Position numbers and translations under genes: made by a program. 64,000 bases of DNA, from the NCBI RefSeq assembly GCF_019218885.1, contig NZ_JAHUWT010000002.1, forward strand, positions 930,001-994,000, in the 5' to 3' direction. The DNA comes from Bordetella sp. BOR01 (lineage in GTDB: Bacteria > Pseudomonadota > Gammaproteobacteria > Burkholderiales > Burkholderiaceae_B). Shown one piece after another: positions 38,691-49,747 of this stretch; within the stretch, counting starts at the first letter, position 1; each line of letters starts with the position of its first letter. The notes below the pieces were generated by a model. It did not search any database. It saw only the letters and a program-made list of their open reading frames with translations, and was not told where the DNA came from.

Positions 38691-39761
38691 CTACCAGTGC
38701 ACGCCCAGGCCGGTGCTGTAGATGGATTCGTTCAGGCTCTGGAATGTGCTGCTGACTTGGCTGCGGGCATATTTCAAGTACAACGACATCCAGCTGTTCA
38801 CGTTGTAGCGTACGCCGGCCTCGCCATTGATCGCGATTCGCGCATCGCCCTCGAAAGGCCGCATCAGTTCGCCCTTGGTGAACAGTTCGAATTCCTTGCC
38901 GCTGAAGTACCGTACATAGTCCCAGCGCAGGCTGCCGGCATAGGCCGCATCGCTGCTGCCGTCGCTATAGCCATAGTGCACCCGGCCCAGCAGGGCCGAC
39001 AGCGAGAACGCTCCCAGCTCGTTGTCCCAGAACTGGTAGCCAGGCCCGGTGCCGTAGGCGGTCTGGCGGTTCAGGTCTTCCACCCAGTCGCGCCGGTGCA
39101 TCAGCCGCACTTGCCAGAACGCCTTCTCGGTCAAGAAGCGGTCCAGCGTGTAATCCATGCCGAGGTTGTTGGTATTGACCCCGTCGTCTTCCCTGCTGTG
39201 CAGGTAGGCGCCATTGAATTGGTGCCGCCACCAGCCGTGACGTATCGTGGTGTTCAGGGTAGCGGAATAGTCCTGCGTGTCGTTCGAGGCGGTTCGTTTA
39301 TTGGCTGCCAGGTCCACGTGCCCGGTCACCGAGGTTTCGCGCAGGAACGGACGTGGCCGCACCAGGCTCTCCAGCGACTTCAGCGGCACATCCTCCTTCA
39401 CGGGCTGGACGATATCGGCCTCGCGGCGCACCCCATCGAGCACGACGGTGCCCGGCTCGGCGCTGACCAGCTTGGCGCGGTAGTCGTGTGCCATGGATGC
39501 GTCGCGGATGACCAGCGGCGTGTCGCTCTGCAGGGTCTTCACATGGTCGAACGCAATGCGCAGGTCGCCGCCGTAGTCGGTATGGATCAGCAGATAACCA
39601 TTGTCCAGCGACTGGATCGTGCCGGTCAGGCGGTCGCCGTTATCCAGCCATACGGTGTCGGCGCAGGCCGGTCCGGCCGCCAGGGCCAGCACCAGCGCAA
39701 CCAGGCGCCAGCGGCGGGGAAGGGAAGGTAGCGATGGGGCGGGCGATAGCAGTCGGGGCAT
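38691..39761 (-). CDS. DUF481-family outer-membrane protein
   Basis: The 356-residue protein has a leader peptide ending GPACA-DT, then a small N-terminal domain (LDNGDRLTGTIQSLDNGYLL, with DYRAKLVSAEPGTVVLDGVRR). A C-terminal region of alternating residues follows (YSATLNTTIRHGWWRHQFNG, EDDGVNTNNLG), ending in a terminal aromatic, LGVHW, as in outer-membrane beta-barrels. DUF481 members are salt- or acid-stress-associated, but the function is unknown. The ATG at 39759-39761 is used; a TTG at 39782 is also possible. Confidence 0.8.
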   Translation of the reverse strand: MPRLLSPAPSLPSLPRRWRLVALVLALAAGPACADTVWLDNGDRLTGTIQSLDNGYLLIHTDYGGDLRIAFDHVKTLQSDTPLVIRDASMAHDYRAKLVSAEPGTVVLDGVRREADIVQPVKEDVPLKSLESLVRPRPFLRETSVTGHVDLAANKRTASNDTQDYSATLNTTIRHGWWRHQFNGAYLHSREDDGVNTNNLGMDYTLDRFLTEKAFWQVRLMHRRDWVEDLNRQTAYGTGPGYQFWDNELGAFSLSALLGRVHYGYSDGSSDAAYAGSLRWDYVRYFSGKEFELFTKGELMRPFEGDARIAINGEAGVRYNVNSWMSLYLKYARSQVSSTFQSLNESIYSTGLGVHW

Positions 39762-39848
39762 GGGCGGCGGGTGGCATGGCAAGCCCCTATCCTAAACGGA
39801 CTCGCCCCGGGCCGTGTGACCGTTCTTGTCCGTGAGACCTCTTACTTC

Positions 39849-40778
39849 CTATACGGTGCCCGTGCCGGCGCCGGTGGGCTGGGCCTGCTTTTGCCGGCTG
39901 CCAAAGCGTTCGGCGAACTGCCGCGTGAACACCGCGCCAAAGAAGAAAATCTGCGCCGAATAGTAGATCCACAGCAGTAGCGCGATCAGCGAGCCGGCCG
40001 CGCCGTAGGCCGACACCGTGCCCCCGCGGCCCAGGTACAGGCCGATGCCCCACTTGCCCGCCAGGAACAGCGCGGCGGTGACGATCGCGCCGGGAATCAC
40101 GTCGCGCCACGGAATGGTGATGCTGGGCAGCAGCTTGTACACCACCGCGAACAAGGCGGCGACCACCGCGAACGAGAACAGATTGGCCAGCCACCCGGCC
40201 AGCGTCGCGAAGGCCGAGTTCGTCCACAAATCGCCGTAATAGGCCTTGGCCCCGCCCAGCGCGGCGTTCATCATCAGCGATATCAGCAGGAACAGCGCCA
40301 GCACCAGTACCAGTCCGAACGACACCATGCGGCTGCGCACCATGCCTTGCAGGCCTGACTTGCGCTGGTCGGTGGCGTCCCACAGTTCGTCCAGGCTGGC
40401 CTGCAGTTCGGCAAAGGCCGTGGTGGCGCTGAAGATCAGCACGGCAACCGACAGCAACGCCGCCAGCCAGCCGCCACCCGATTCGCGCGCGCTGGCCAGC
40501 ACCGTCTGGATGACCTCGGCCCCCCGTGCGCCGGTCAGTTCGCGTACCTGGGCGAACAGTTCCGAGCGCACCGCCGCTTCGCCAAAGAAAATGCCCGCCA
40601 CCGCAATCACCAGGATCAGCATGGGGGCCAGCGAGAACACCATGTACAGCGACAGGGCTGCGCCCTTGCTGGCAGCCCGGCGGCGCGACCACTGCTTGGC
40701 CGACTCGGCCAGCAGCCCATAGATCTCCGAGGGACGCAGCATTCTCAGCAAACGGGGCGGAATAGTCATGGCGCTCAT
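39849..40778 (-). CDS. YihY/virulence factor BrkB-family membrane protein
   Basis: The 309-residue inner-membrane protein has about six transmembrane helices. The family patterns visible are GAALSLYMVFSLAPMLILVIAVAG, ATTAFAELQASLDELW, VYKLLPSITIPWRDVIPGA and a late YGAAGSLIALLLWIYYSAQIFFFGA. BrkB was once linked to serum resistance in Bordetella pertussis, but the molecular role is unclear. Two ATG codons at 40778 and 40769 could start it. Confidence 0.87.
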   Translation of the reverse strand: MSAMTIPPRLLRMLRPSEIYGLLAESAKQWSRRRAASKGAALSLYMVFSLAPMLILVIAVAGIFFGEAAVRSELFAQVRELTGARGAEVIQTVLASARESGGGWLAALLSVAVLIFSATTAFAELQASLDELWDATDQRKSGLQGMVRSRMVSFGLVLVLALFLLISLMMNAALGGAKAYYGDLWTNSAFATLAGWLANLFSFAVVAALFAVVYKLLPSITIPWRDVIPGAIVTAALFLAGKWGIGLYLGRGGTVSAYGAAGSLIALLLWIYYSAQIFFFGAVFTRQFAERFGSRQKQAQPTGAGTGTV

Positions 40779-40860
40779 CGTGCAGTCGGAATGTTCCATT
40801 GTAGGGTGGGCCCTGGCCCGGCCACAATTCGCAAGCCGCGTGCCCGCGCCCCTAAGTAAA

Positions 40861-40890
40861 ACACCCCCAAGGGCGAACCCTTGGGGGTGT
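40861..40890 (-). terminator. Strong terminator after groEL
   Basis: A perfect 13-base-pair stem, ACACCCCCAAGGG with its complement, closes a four-base loop. On the minus strand it is followed by TTTTACTT. It lies 54 bases past the groEL stop. The opposite orientation ends in TTTG, so it may act weakly in both directions. Confidence 0.85.
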
Positions 40891-40944
40891 TTGTCTGGCG
40901 TATCCCCGGAGCGACCCGGGGATGCTCGCAGCAGTGACGCGAAC

Positions 40945-42618
<1,674 letters not shown>

Positions 42619-42906
42619 TTACTGGATCACGGCGAGGATTTCTTCCTCGCGGATGACGAGCAGCTCTTCGCCATCGACCTTGACCGCTTGGCCGGCATAC
42701 TTGCCGAACAGAACCTTGTCGCCAGCCTTCAGGTCAACCGGCAGCACTTTCCCGTCTTCGGTCTTCTTGCCCGGGCCAACGGCAACGACTTCGCCTTGGT
42801 CCGGCTTTTCAGCGGCGCTATCGGGGATAACGATGCCCGAGGCAGTCTTGCGCTCGTTGTCCAGGCGTTTGACGATCACGCGATCGTGCAGGGGACGCAG
42901 GGCCAT
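42619..42906 (-). CDS. groES: Co-chaperonin GroES (Hsp10)
   Basis: The 95-residue cap of the GroEL chamber begins [20 protein letters not shown] and has the [13 protein letters not shown] mobile-loop segment [15 protein letters not shown], then [30 protein letters not shown]. It is the first gene of the heat-shock operon behind an AGGAG-type box. Confidence 0.98.
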   Translation of the reverse strand: MALRPLHDRVIVKRLDNERKTASGIVIPDSAAEKPDQGEVVAVGPGKKTEDGKVLPVDLKAGDKVLFGKYAGQAVKVDGEELLVIREEEILAVIQ

Positions 42907-42965
42907 GAGGAACTCCTGTTTCTATAGAGAGAAGGTGAAATGATCGGATTCAGGCCGAGAGGGTG

Positions 42966-42992
42966 TTAGCACTCAGCGGCAGCGAGTGCTAA
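42966..42992. promoter_or_regulatory. CIRCE operator (HrcA site) of groESL
   Basis: TTAGCACTC and GAGTGCTAA are perfectly inverted across nine bases, exactly the CIRCE consensus. It lies 60 bases upstream of groES, so HrcA should repress the operon until heat shock. hrcA itself is not in the window. Confidence 0.97.
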
Positions 42993-43019
42993 TTATAGGG
43001 ATGATGCGGCAGGGTTCAA
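42992..43019 (-). promoter_or_regulatory. Sigma-70-type promoter of groESL
   Basis: On the minus strand, TTGAAC (43014-43019) and a perfect TATAAT (42992-42997) are separated by 16 bases. The -10 box abuts the CIRCE, so bound HrcA would cover the start site. Confidence 0.8.
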
Positions 43020-43070
43020 GGGGGGGAAGGGGTGTTGTTACATTTTGGGTTGTCGATTCGATGGCCAAAC

Positions 43071-43312
43071 TGCTTTCTTCGTAGCGCGAGGCCCAGGCGC
43101 TTTAGCGTTGGCGTCAATGATCACCTCGACGCTTGAGTTGCGCGGGAAACGCGTGCTGATCCGCCGGAAGGGGTCCAAACTCATCATTGAGCCCATTGTT
43201 GGACCAAGGAACATAGTCGAGCTGCTGGCCCAATGGCGAAAAGACGAGCCGCTTGGGCCGGAGGATCAATTCCCCGACATCGCTGATACTCCGCTGCGGC
43301 CAGAGCGCGTAC
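43071..43312 (+). pseudogene. Decayed VapB/AbrB-type antitoxin gene
   Basis: The stretch starts ATG GCC AAA CTG, the usual VapB beginning (MAKL). It is broken by two stops around a residual R-x-A-Q-A-L core like the family's GRSQAVRLP, and the frame then shifts. The shifted frame reads RVLIRRKGSKLIIEPI and ...LGPEDQFPDIADTPLRPE, the typical C-terminal half of such antitoxins. No intact toxin gene follows; the LysE gene begins on the opposite strand. This is a relic of a toxin-antitoxin module. Confidence 0.6.
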
Positions 43313-43951
43313 TCAGCGCACTGGGTCGCGGCTCAACAGAAGCCAGCCGGCAATCCCCAGCATGGCCGCGCCCAGCACGCCTTCCTGCGCACGCAAGAAC
43401 CAGGGGTTGCGCATCAGCCACCCCCGGATGCGCGAGGCGCCGTAGGCAAAGGTCGCACCGGTTGCCAGGCCCAGGATCTTGGAGATCAGCGCGAGGATCA
43501 GCATCTGCACCCAGATCGGGCCTCGGCTGGGGTCGGCGAACTGCGGCAGGAAGGCCACCAGGAACAGGAAGACCTTGGGATTCAGCAGATTGGTGAACAG
43601 GCCCTGCCAGTAGGCGTCGCGCAGCGACGATGCCTGGGCGCCGACCGCCAGGTCATGCCGGCGGGCGCAGCGGCGCAGGGCGCGCACGCCCAGGTAGACC
43701 AGATACAGCGCGCCCAGGATCTTCACCGCTGCGTACAGCGTGGGCGAATGCTGAAAAAGGGCGGCCAGGCCAAAGACCACCAACGGGATCTGGATGAAGC
43801 CAGCCGAGGAAGTACCAAGCACGCTGAACCAGGCGGTACGAAACCCCTGCGTCATGCCGCGCGTCAGCGTCAATGCCATGTCCGGCCCCGGCGTCAACTT
43901 GAGCGCCATGTCGGCGGCCAGGAACAGCAACAGCATTTGCAGGCTGGGCAT
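43313..43951 (-). CDS. LysE/RhtB-family amino-acid exporter
   Basis: The 212-residue inner-membrane protein has six hydrophobic segments and the family motifs LKLTPGPDMALTLTRGMTQGF near the N terminus, ILGALYLVYLGVRAL, and a central GLFTNLLNPKVFLFLVAFLPQF. Such proteins export amino acids such as threonine, homoserine or lysine. It stands alone, with the antitoxin relic at its end. Confidence 0.88.
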   Translation of the reverse strand: MPSLQMLLLFLAADMALKLTPGPDMALTLTRGMTQGFRTAWFSVLGTSSAGFIQIPLVVFGLAALFQHSPTLYAAVKILGALYLVYLGVRALRRCARRHDLAVGAQASSLRDAYWQGLFTNLLNPKVFLFLVAFLPQFADPSRGPIWVQMLILALISKILGLATGATFAYGASRIRGWLMRNPWFLRAQEGVLGAAMLGIAGWLLLSRDPVR

Positions 43952-44169
43952 GATCTGATGCTACGTCACAGGGATGGCAAATATTGTATTCCTGGCTTGA
44001 GCTCATCCTGGCCATGGGGTCGTTTGCCCGGCAGCGCCTGCCGCCCACCGCCATTCTGGCTGGGCCCTTGCATGCCATGGCGATGGCTGGGCACGATATA
44101 TGCGACACCGTATTCCCGAAGGTCGTGCAGGCAATGCCTGCGCGGCCATCGACTACCCAGGAGACGGAT

Positions 44170-44619
44170 ATGGCCGATCGTATTGTCAAATTGCTGAATG
44201 ATCTAATCGAGACCTCGAAAAATGGCGAAAAAGGCTTCACCGCTGCCGCGGGCGACACCAAGACGCCGGAATTGCAACAGGCATTCCAAAGCCGTGCGCG
44301 CGATTGCGCCTCGGGCGCCGCCGAATTGCAAACCGTGGTCAGCCAGTTGGGCGGCAAGCCCGAGGACAGCGGAAGCGTTGCCGGCGCGGTGCACCGGGGC
44401 TGGGCCAATTTGAAGGCCGCGGTTACCGGCCGCAGTGATGTGGCAATTCTCGAGGAATGCGAACGCGGCGAAGACGTCGCCAAGGCGGCGTATGCGGATG
44501 CACTGAAAGAAGAGCTTCCGGCCGAGGTCCGGACAGTTGTCGAACGCCAGTACCAAGGCGTAGTGCGCAATCACGACCAGATCCGCGACCTGCGCAACCG
44601 CTACCGGGCTACCTCATAG
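44170..44619 (+). CDS. PA2169/DUF2383-family four-helix-bundle protein
   Basis: The 149-residue soluble protein begins MADRIVKLLNDLIETSKNGE and is almost wholly helical, with acidic residues spaced as in ferritin-like bundles. AGDTKTPELQQAFQSRARDC and ILEECERGEDVAKAAYADAL match DUF2383 proteins. The start at 44170 follows AGGAGACGG. Its function is unknown, and stress-related expression is only suggested by relatives. Confidence 0.75.
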   Translation: MADRIVKLLNDLIETSKNGEKGFTAAAGDTKTPELQQAFQSRARDCASGAAELQTVVSQLGGKPEDSGSVAGAVHRGWANLKAAVTGRSDVAILEECERGEDVAKAAYADALKEELPAEVRTVVERQYQGVVRNHDQIRDLRNRYRATS

Positions 44620-44641
44620 CCGCGTCGCGTCGTCACATTCG

Positions 44642-44678
44642 TCGCTTCTGCCGCGCCCTTTGGCCGCTGCAGAAGCGA
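44642..44678 (+). terminator. Inverted repeat downstream of the PA2169-type gene
   Basis: TCGCTTCTGC and GCAGAAGCGA are perfect ten-base arms around a 17-base loop. It begins 22 bases after the stop codon. No U-run follows, so it may only slow polymerase or protect mRNA. Confidence 0.4.
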
Positions 44679-44732
44679 TGGGTGCCGCCAAGGGCCGGGA
44701 TTGCCGCCGGCTGTAGGCAAGTGCTCAAAAAC

Positions 44733-44781
44733 AATAAAAAAACTCGATCATCTTCGATATAAAAATTCAGTTATCTTTTAT
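44733..44781 (+). promoter_or_regulatory. AT-rich promoter region of the hydantoinase-TRAP operon
   Basis: This is the most AT-rich stretch before hyuA. It holds two TCGAT repeats at 44744 and 44754 (one helical turn apart) and the inverted pair ATAAAA/TTTTAT at 44759-44764 and 44776-44781. It is the likely site of the promoter and perhaps of LysR binding. I could not fix exact -35 and -10 boxes. Confidence 0.3.
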
Positions 44782-44831
44782 GAAGTCCGCTCTCTAGAAT
44801 CCCGCCTTACAGGTGTTTCTGGAGACCAAGG

Positions 44832-46913
44832 ATGGATTGGCAAGTGGCTTCGGACGTCGGCGGTACGTTTACAGACATCGCCCACGTTGATGAACATGGC
44901 GTGTTGCATACCGCGAAAGTGCCCTCGCTGCCGGAAAACTACGGCGAAGGCGTGGCAAGCGGGATTTCGACGCTGGCCGAGTTCTGCAACTACAAGATCA
45001 GCGAGCTGACGGAAGTGATGCACGGTTGCACCGTGGCGACCAATGCCATCCTGGAAGGCAAAGGCGCACGCACCGCGCTCATTACCACCAAGGGCTTCAA
45101 AGATGTCCTGGAACTTCGGCGCATACGTGTGCCCAGGCTCTATGAGCCGCTGTATGTGAAGCCGGCGCCATTGTGCCCGCGAGACCTGCGCTTCGAAGTG
45201 CAAGAGCGCATAGGCGCCTCGGGCGAGATCGTCCAGCAGATATCGCGCGCCGATGTCGAGGCGCTGGCCGAGCAGCTCAAGGGCCAGAACATCGAAGCCG
45301 TGGCGGTATGTTTGCTGCATTCGTACATCAATGACACGCACGAACGTATCGTAGGCGACATACTGCGCCGCGCCTTGCCGGACGCGTTCATTTCCCTGTC
45401 GGTGGACGTGCTGCCCCAGATCCGCGAATATGAAAGAACGTCGACCACGGTAGTCAATGCCTATGTAGGTCCGGTGGTCAAGAGCTATCTTGATGGACTG
45501 GACCGCGAGCTGGCCAAGAAAGGCAGCCATGCCCCCGTTTATGTCATGCAATCCTCGGGCGGCCAGCTGCATAGCGACGCCGTAAAAAAACTGCCGGCCC
45601 AGATTGTCGAGTGCGGCCCGGCCGCCGGGGTGATTGCCGCGCAATATATCGCCCAGCAGTTGGGCGAGCCCAATGTCATCACATTCGATATGGGCGGCAC
45701 CACGGCCAAGGCCTCGATGATCGAAAAAGGGCGGCTCACGTATTCGGAAGACTACGAAGTCGGCTCTTCGATGAGCAACTCGGGAACGATCGCCGGCGGC
45801 GGCGGCTATTCGCTGCGGCTGCCGGTGATCAATATCGCCGAAGTGGGGGCCGGCGGCGGCTCGATCGTATCCATCGACAAGGCGGGTGCGCTGAAAATCG
45901 GGCCTGAAAGCGCCGGCGCGCATCCCGGCCCGGCCTGCTATGGAGTCCAGGACGCCTATGCCACCGTGACCGACGCCAACGTGCTGCTCGGCTATCTGAA
46001 TCCGCACCACCTGGCCGGTGGCGCAGTGAAGATCGATCGCGACCTTTCCTATCGCTGCTTGACGGCGAAGGTCATGATGGGGCTGGGCCTGACGTCGGTG
46101 GAAGAGACGGCCTACGGCATCCATATGCTTGCGAATGAAAAAATGGTGAAGGCGATCAAGGCAGTCACCACCTACCGGGGCCGGGATCCGCGCGACTTTG
46201 CAATGATCGCCTTCGGTGGCAACGGCGGTATCCACGGGGCGGGCATCGCGCGCAGCCTGGGAGTCAAGCGCGTGATTGTCCCCGTCTGCGCCGGCGTGTT
46301 CAGCGCGGTCGGGCTGACCGTCGCCGAATGCAAGGTCACTCTGGCGTCCGCCTACCTGGTTCCGCTGCGTGCCGCGCAGGCAGGCCGGGTCAATGAGCTG
46401 TACGCCGAATTGCACAACAAGGGCGCGAAGCTGCTCGGCCGGCCGCTGCGGCAGACGTCATGTTTCATGCAACTGGACCTCAGGGCGAAGGGCCAGGCGT
46501 TCGAGATCACCGTGGACCTGGGCCAGTCGAGTTTCTCGGCGAATTGCGCCCCGGATATCGTGGACAGGTTCATGCAAGAGTATGAAGTCAGGTACTGCCA
46601 CAAGCCCGATGCTTCCTCGGAAATCGAGATCGTCGCGTTGCGCCTGACGATTGCGGACGAAACCTATACGCCGCCGCCCTTCCTGCAGATGAAGCTTTCC
46701 GACGGCCAGTTGCTGGGGAAAAGGCAGGTGTATTTCGGCGAAGGCCAGGCCGGCGAGGCGCCGGTGGTCAATCGCGCATACCTGCGTGGCAAGAAACTTG
46801 CCGGACCCATGGTTATTGAAGAATACGAAGGCACGACGGTGGTTCCGCCTGGCGCATCCGTTTCGCTCGATGAGATTGGAAATATCGTGATCGACCTGGA
46901 CGGAGACCAATAG
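44832..46913 (+). CDS. hyuA: Hydantoinase/oxoprolinase family, subunit A
   Basis: The 693-residue protein has the ASKHA ATPase start VASDVGGTFTDI, the HGCTVATNAILEGKG segment, ITTKGFKDVLELRR, FDMGGTTAKAS and the FGGNGGIHGAGIA nucleotide motif. The family covers ATP-dependent N-methylhydantoinase, 5-oxoprolinase and ketone carboxylases. One base separates it from subunit B. The specific substrate is not visible, but the nearby D-amino-acid dehydrogenase-like gene suggests a cyclic amide or amino-acid derivative. Confidence 0.9.
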   Translation: MDWQVASDVGGTFTDIAHVDEHGVLHTAKVPSLPENYGEGVASGISTLAEFCNYKISELTEVMHGCTVATNAILEGKGARTALITTKGFKDVLELRRIRVPRLYEPLYVKPAPLCPRDLRFEVQERIGASGEIVQQISRADVEALAEQLKGQNIEAVAVCLLHSYINDTHERIVGDILRRALPDAFISLSVDVLPQIREYERTSTTVVNAYVGPVVKSYLDGLDRELAKKGSHAPVYVMQSSGGQLHSDAVKKLPAQIVECGPAAGVIAAQYIAQQLGEPNVITFDMGGTTAKASMIEKGRLTYSEDYEVGSSMSNSGTIAGGGGYSLRLPVINIAEVGAGGGSIVSIDKAGALKIGPESAGAHPGPACYGVQDAYATVTDANVLLGYLNPHHLAGGAVKIDRDLSYRCLTAKVMMGLGLTSVEETAYGIHMLANEKMVKAIKAVTTYRGRDPRDFAMIAFGGNGGIHGAGIARSLGVKRVIVPVCAGVFSAVGLTVAECKVTLASAYLVPLRAAQAGRVNELYAELHNKGAKLLGRPLRQTSCFMQLDLRAKGQAFEITVDLGQSSFSANCAPDIVDRFMQEYEVRYCHKPDASSEIEIVALRLTIADETYTPPPFLQMKLSDGQLLGKRQVYFGEGQAGEAPVVNRAYLRGKKLAGPMVIEEYEGTTVVPPGASVSLDEIGNIVIDLDGDQ

Positions 46914-46914
46914 T

Positions 46915-48639
46915 ATGCGTACCGAAAAGTTCAAGCTCGAGGTCATTCGCAACGCGTTGGAGATGATCGCCGAGGAGCTCACCCTTACCATCATCCGCAC
47001 CGGCTATTCCAACATTGTTCGAGATAGCCTCGATTTCTCTACAGCCGTATGCGATAAGCAAGGTCGTACGCTGGCGCAAGGGCTTTGCACCCCCATGCAC
47101 ATGGGCGCCTTCGAAGATGCGCTGGCGCTGCTTATCAAGAATGAGTCGGCCAATTTTAATGATGGCGATGTGTTCATCATGAACGACCCGTACGCGGCGG
47201 CCGGGCAGCATCTGCCTGATATCTACGTGGTAAAGCCGGTTTACTATGACGGCGCCCTGGTCGGGTGGGCGGCCACGCTGGCGCACCATTCCGACGTGGG
47301 TGGCATTGTGGCGGGCTCCAACGCGCTGGGTGCGACGGAAATCTGGCAAGAAGGCTTGCGGATCCCCATTCTCAAGCTGTATGACGCCGGGCGGCGCAAC
47401 CAGACCCTGATCGAGCTCATCAAGCTCAATGTGCGCACTCCCGAGTGGGTGATCGGCGATCTCGAGGCGCAAGTCGCGGCATGCCACACGGCCGACAAGT
47501 CTTTCAAAAGGCTGTGTGACCGTTATGGCGCATCGGGGCTCGAGCAGACATTCGACGATCTCCACGATTATGCCCAGGCGCTTATCGAGGCAGAGCTGCT
47601 CGAGATCCCGGACGGAGTGTACCGGTTCACCGATCATATCGACGGGATAGGCGAGAATCCGCAACCCGTCACGCTGGTGGTGGCCGTGACGGTGTCCGGC
47701 AACAGGATCAAGGTCGATTGGTCCGGTACCACGGCCCAGGTGGCTGGCGGCATCAACTCGCCTTTTCCGTTCAGCAAGGCCTGCGCGTACGCGGCCATCC
47801 GTTCCGTCATGGCCTCCGATATTCCGAATTGCCATGGATACACGCGGGCGATAGATGTGTACGCCCCGGAAGGCACCGTGGTACGGCCGTTGTCGCCCGC
47901 CGCTTGCGGCGCGCGGGGCATCACCGGATATCGGCAGATCGACTGCCTGTTCGGGGCCCTGTCCCAGGCGTTGCCGGAAAAGGTCGCCGCCGATGGCTCG
48001 GGTGGGTCCACGCTGCCGACGATTTCCATGTATGTGGGCGGCAAGGCGCTGATCTTTTGCGAGACGCTCATGGGAACAGGCGGAGGAACCGCTATCAGCG
48101 ACGGACAGGAAGGGGTGGCTCACATCGGGGCCAATCAATCCAACGTCCCGGTCGAGATGATTGAGCAGACATATCCGATCCGTATCGAGGAGTACGGATA
48201 CATATCCAATAGCGGCGGCCCCGGGCGCCATCGTGGGGGCATGGCCATACGCCGCTCTTACAGGTTCTTGTCCGAGACGGCCACCCTGAACGTGCGCTCC
48301 GATAAAAGAGCATACCCGCCGCATGGCCTATTCGGCGGTATGGGCGGACGGCCTTCGATGAATATCCTGCAGCGCGCGACAGGAGAAAAAGAAACCCTGC
48401 CCGTCATGCTCAAAGAGCCCATCACGGTTTTCAAGGGAGACCTGTTCATCCATGACATGGCCAGCGGAGGTGGCTACGGCCCGGCGCATGAACGATCCGT
48501 CGACCAGGTGCTTGAAGACGTCCGCCTCGGGAACATCTCTATCGAGAGCGCACAATCCGCGTATAAGGTGGTGATCGGCAACGTGGGAAAAAAGCTGGAG
48601 ATCGACTACGCCGAAACCTACAAGCTGCGTTCCAACTAA
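46915..48639 (+). CDS. hyuB: Hydantoinase/oxoprolinase family, subunit B
   Basis: The 574-residue partner of HyuA shows FKLEVIRNALEMIAEELTLT at its N terminus, LAQGLCTPMHMGAF, DVFIMNDPYAAAGQHLPDI, LAHHSDVGG, NSGGPGRHRGGMAIRR and the late GGGYGPAHERS. These match HyuB and oxoprolinase beta halves. The two subunits together catalyse ATP-dependent ring opening or carboxylation. Confidence 0.9.
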   Translation: MRTEKFKLEVIRNALEMIAEELTLTIIRTGYSNIVRDSLDFSTAVCDKQGRTLAQGLCTPMHMGAFEDALALLIKNESANFNDGDVFIMNDPYAAAGQHLPDIYVVKPVYYDGALVGWAATLAHHSDVGGIVAGSNALGATEIWQEGLRIPILKLYDAGRRNQTLIELIKLNVRTPEWVIGDLEAQVAACHTADKSFKRLCDRYGASGLEQTFDDLHDYAQALIEAELLEIPDGVYRFTDHIDGIGENPQPVTLVVAVTVSGNRIKVDWSGTTAQVAGGINSPFPFSKACAYAAIRSVMASDIPNCHGYTRAIDVYAPEGTVVRPLSPAACGARGITGYRQIDCLFGALSQALPEKVAADGSGGSTLPTISMYVGGKALIFCETLMGTGGGTAISDGQEGVAHIGANQSNVPVEMIEQTYPIRIEEYGYISNSGGPGRHRGGMAIRRSYRFLSETATLNVRSDKRAYPPHGLFGGMGGRPSMNILQRATGEKETLPVMLKEPITVFKGDLFIHDMASGGGYGPAHERSVDQVLEDVRLGNISIESAQSAYKVVIGNVGKKLEIDYAETYKLRSN

Positions 48640-48666
48640 TCCAGATACCAAGAAAAAGGAGACAAC

Positions 48667-49731
48667 ATGAAATTCAAGAACATCGCAGTGGCATGCCTTG
48701 GCGTGCTGGCTGGTGCAGCCGCCATCAATGTCCTGGCCGCGCCAGAGAAAATGCGCTATGTGGGCACCTGGAGCAGCATCAATCTATACAAAGATTTCGA
48801 GAGGCCGTATTGGTCGTCCGGAAAAGAGATCCTGGGTCGCGACCTGCAAGTCAGCGTCACGAGTTTCGACCAGATGGGCCTGAACGGCAGCGAGGTTTTC
48901 CGGATGCTGAGCCAGGGCATGTTCGATGTCGGCACGACGATGTCGGCCTATGCGATCGGCTCGGCGCCCGAACTCGAAGGGGTGGACCTGCCCATGCTGG
49001 TCACCACGCCCGAAGATTCACGGCAGATTATCAAGCTGTATCGTCCCGAGCTGGAACGGATCTTCCAGGAACGCTTTCGCGGGACGAAGCTCCTGGCGAT
49101 CAGCCGGTTTCCGCAGCAAGGGGTGTTCTGCAATTTTCCGATCACGCGGCTCTCAGACCTGAAAGGCAAGCGCATCAGGGTGCCTGGCGGGACATCGGCC
49201 GAGTTTGTCGAAGCGCTTGGCGCTTCGCCGATCAACATGCCATTCGGCGAGGTAACCGCGGCACTGGAACGCAAGGCACTGGATTGCGCGACGACGGGCA
49301 TTCTGTCCGCCTATGCGGTGGGCTGGCACGAGGTGACCACGCACTTCTTGCCGGTTCCGGTCGGAGGATGGGGCTATACGATGACCGTCATGAACGGTCG
49401 AGTATGGAAGTCGTTGTCGGATACCGATAGGCAGGCGCTCGAGGCCAGCATCAAGGCCAAGTTCGAAGAGCCGGCGCTCAAGGGCGCAGAGGCGGACGCT
49501 CAGCTCGGCATCGATTGCCTGACCGGCCGGGGCGCTTGCCCGCTGGGGCAGAGCGGGAAAATGGTGATGAGCCCTGTATTGCCCGAAGACCTGGCATTGT
49601 CCAAGAAGATCTTGCAGGAAAAAATCATCCCGGGCTGGGCGGGCCGTATATCCAAAGAGCACCTGGACGAATGGAACCGTACGATCGGGGAATTCACCGG
49701 CCTGCGCTATGACGGCCAGGGCCAAAAATAA
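48667..49731 (+). CDS. dctP: TRAP transporter substrate-binding protein DctP (second system)
   Basis: The 354-residue receptor has a leader ending near VLA-APEK, and then the DctP-like plan: MLSQGMFDVGTTMSAYAIG, a DLKGKRIRVPGGTSAEFVEALGA segment with the conserved Arg and PINMPFGEVTAALERKALDC. It is less close to classical DctP than the one at 24.7 kb. It starts 27 bases after hyuB behind AAAGGAG, so it likely binds the Hyu substrate. Confidence 0.87.
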   Translation: MKFKNIAVACLGVLAGAAAINVLAAPEKMRYVGTWSSINLYKDFERPYWSSGKEILGRDLQVSVTSFDQMGLNGSEVFRMLSQGMFDVGTTMSAYAIGSAPELEGVDLPMLVTTPEDSRQIIKLYRPELERIFQERFRGTKLLAISRFPQQGVFCNFPITRLSDLKGKRIRVPGGTSAEFVEALGASPINMPFGEVTAALERKALDCATTGILSAYAVGWHEVTTHFLPVPVGGWGYTMTVMNGRVWKSLSDTDRQALEASIKAKFEEPALKGAEADAQLGIDCLTGRGACPLGQSGKMVMSPVLPEDLALSKKILQEKIIPGWAGRISKEHLDEWNRTIGEFTGLRYDGQGQK

Positions 49732-49747
49732 TAATAGAGGGGCAGCC

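Noticed and set aside
43984..44169. A longer start for the PA2169-type protein at 43984, adding 62 residues.
   Set aside because: The added segment has no family match. The ATG at 44170 has a good AGGAG box and gives normal length. A small GCAGGC/GCCTGC repeat at 44127-44141 sits in this leader.
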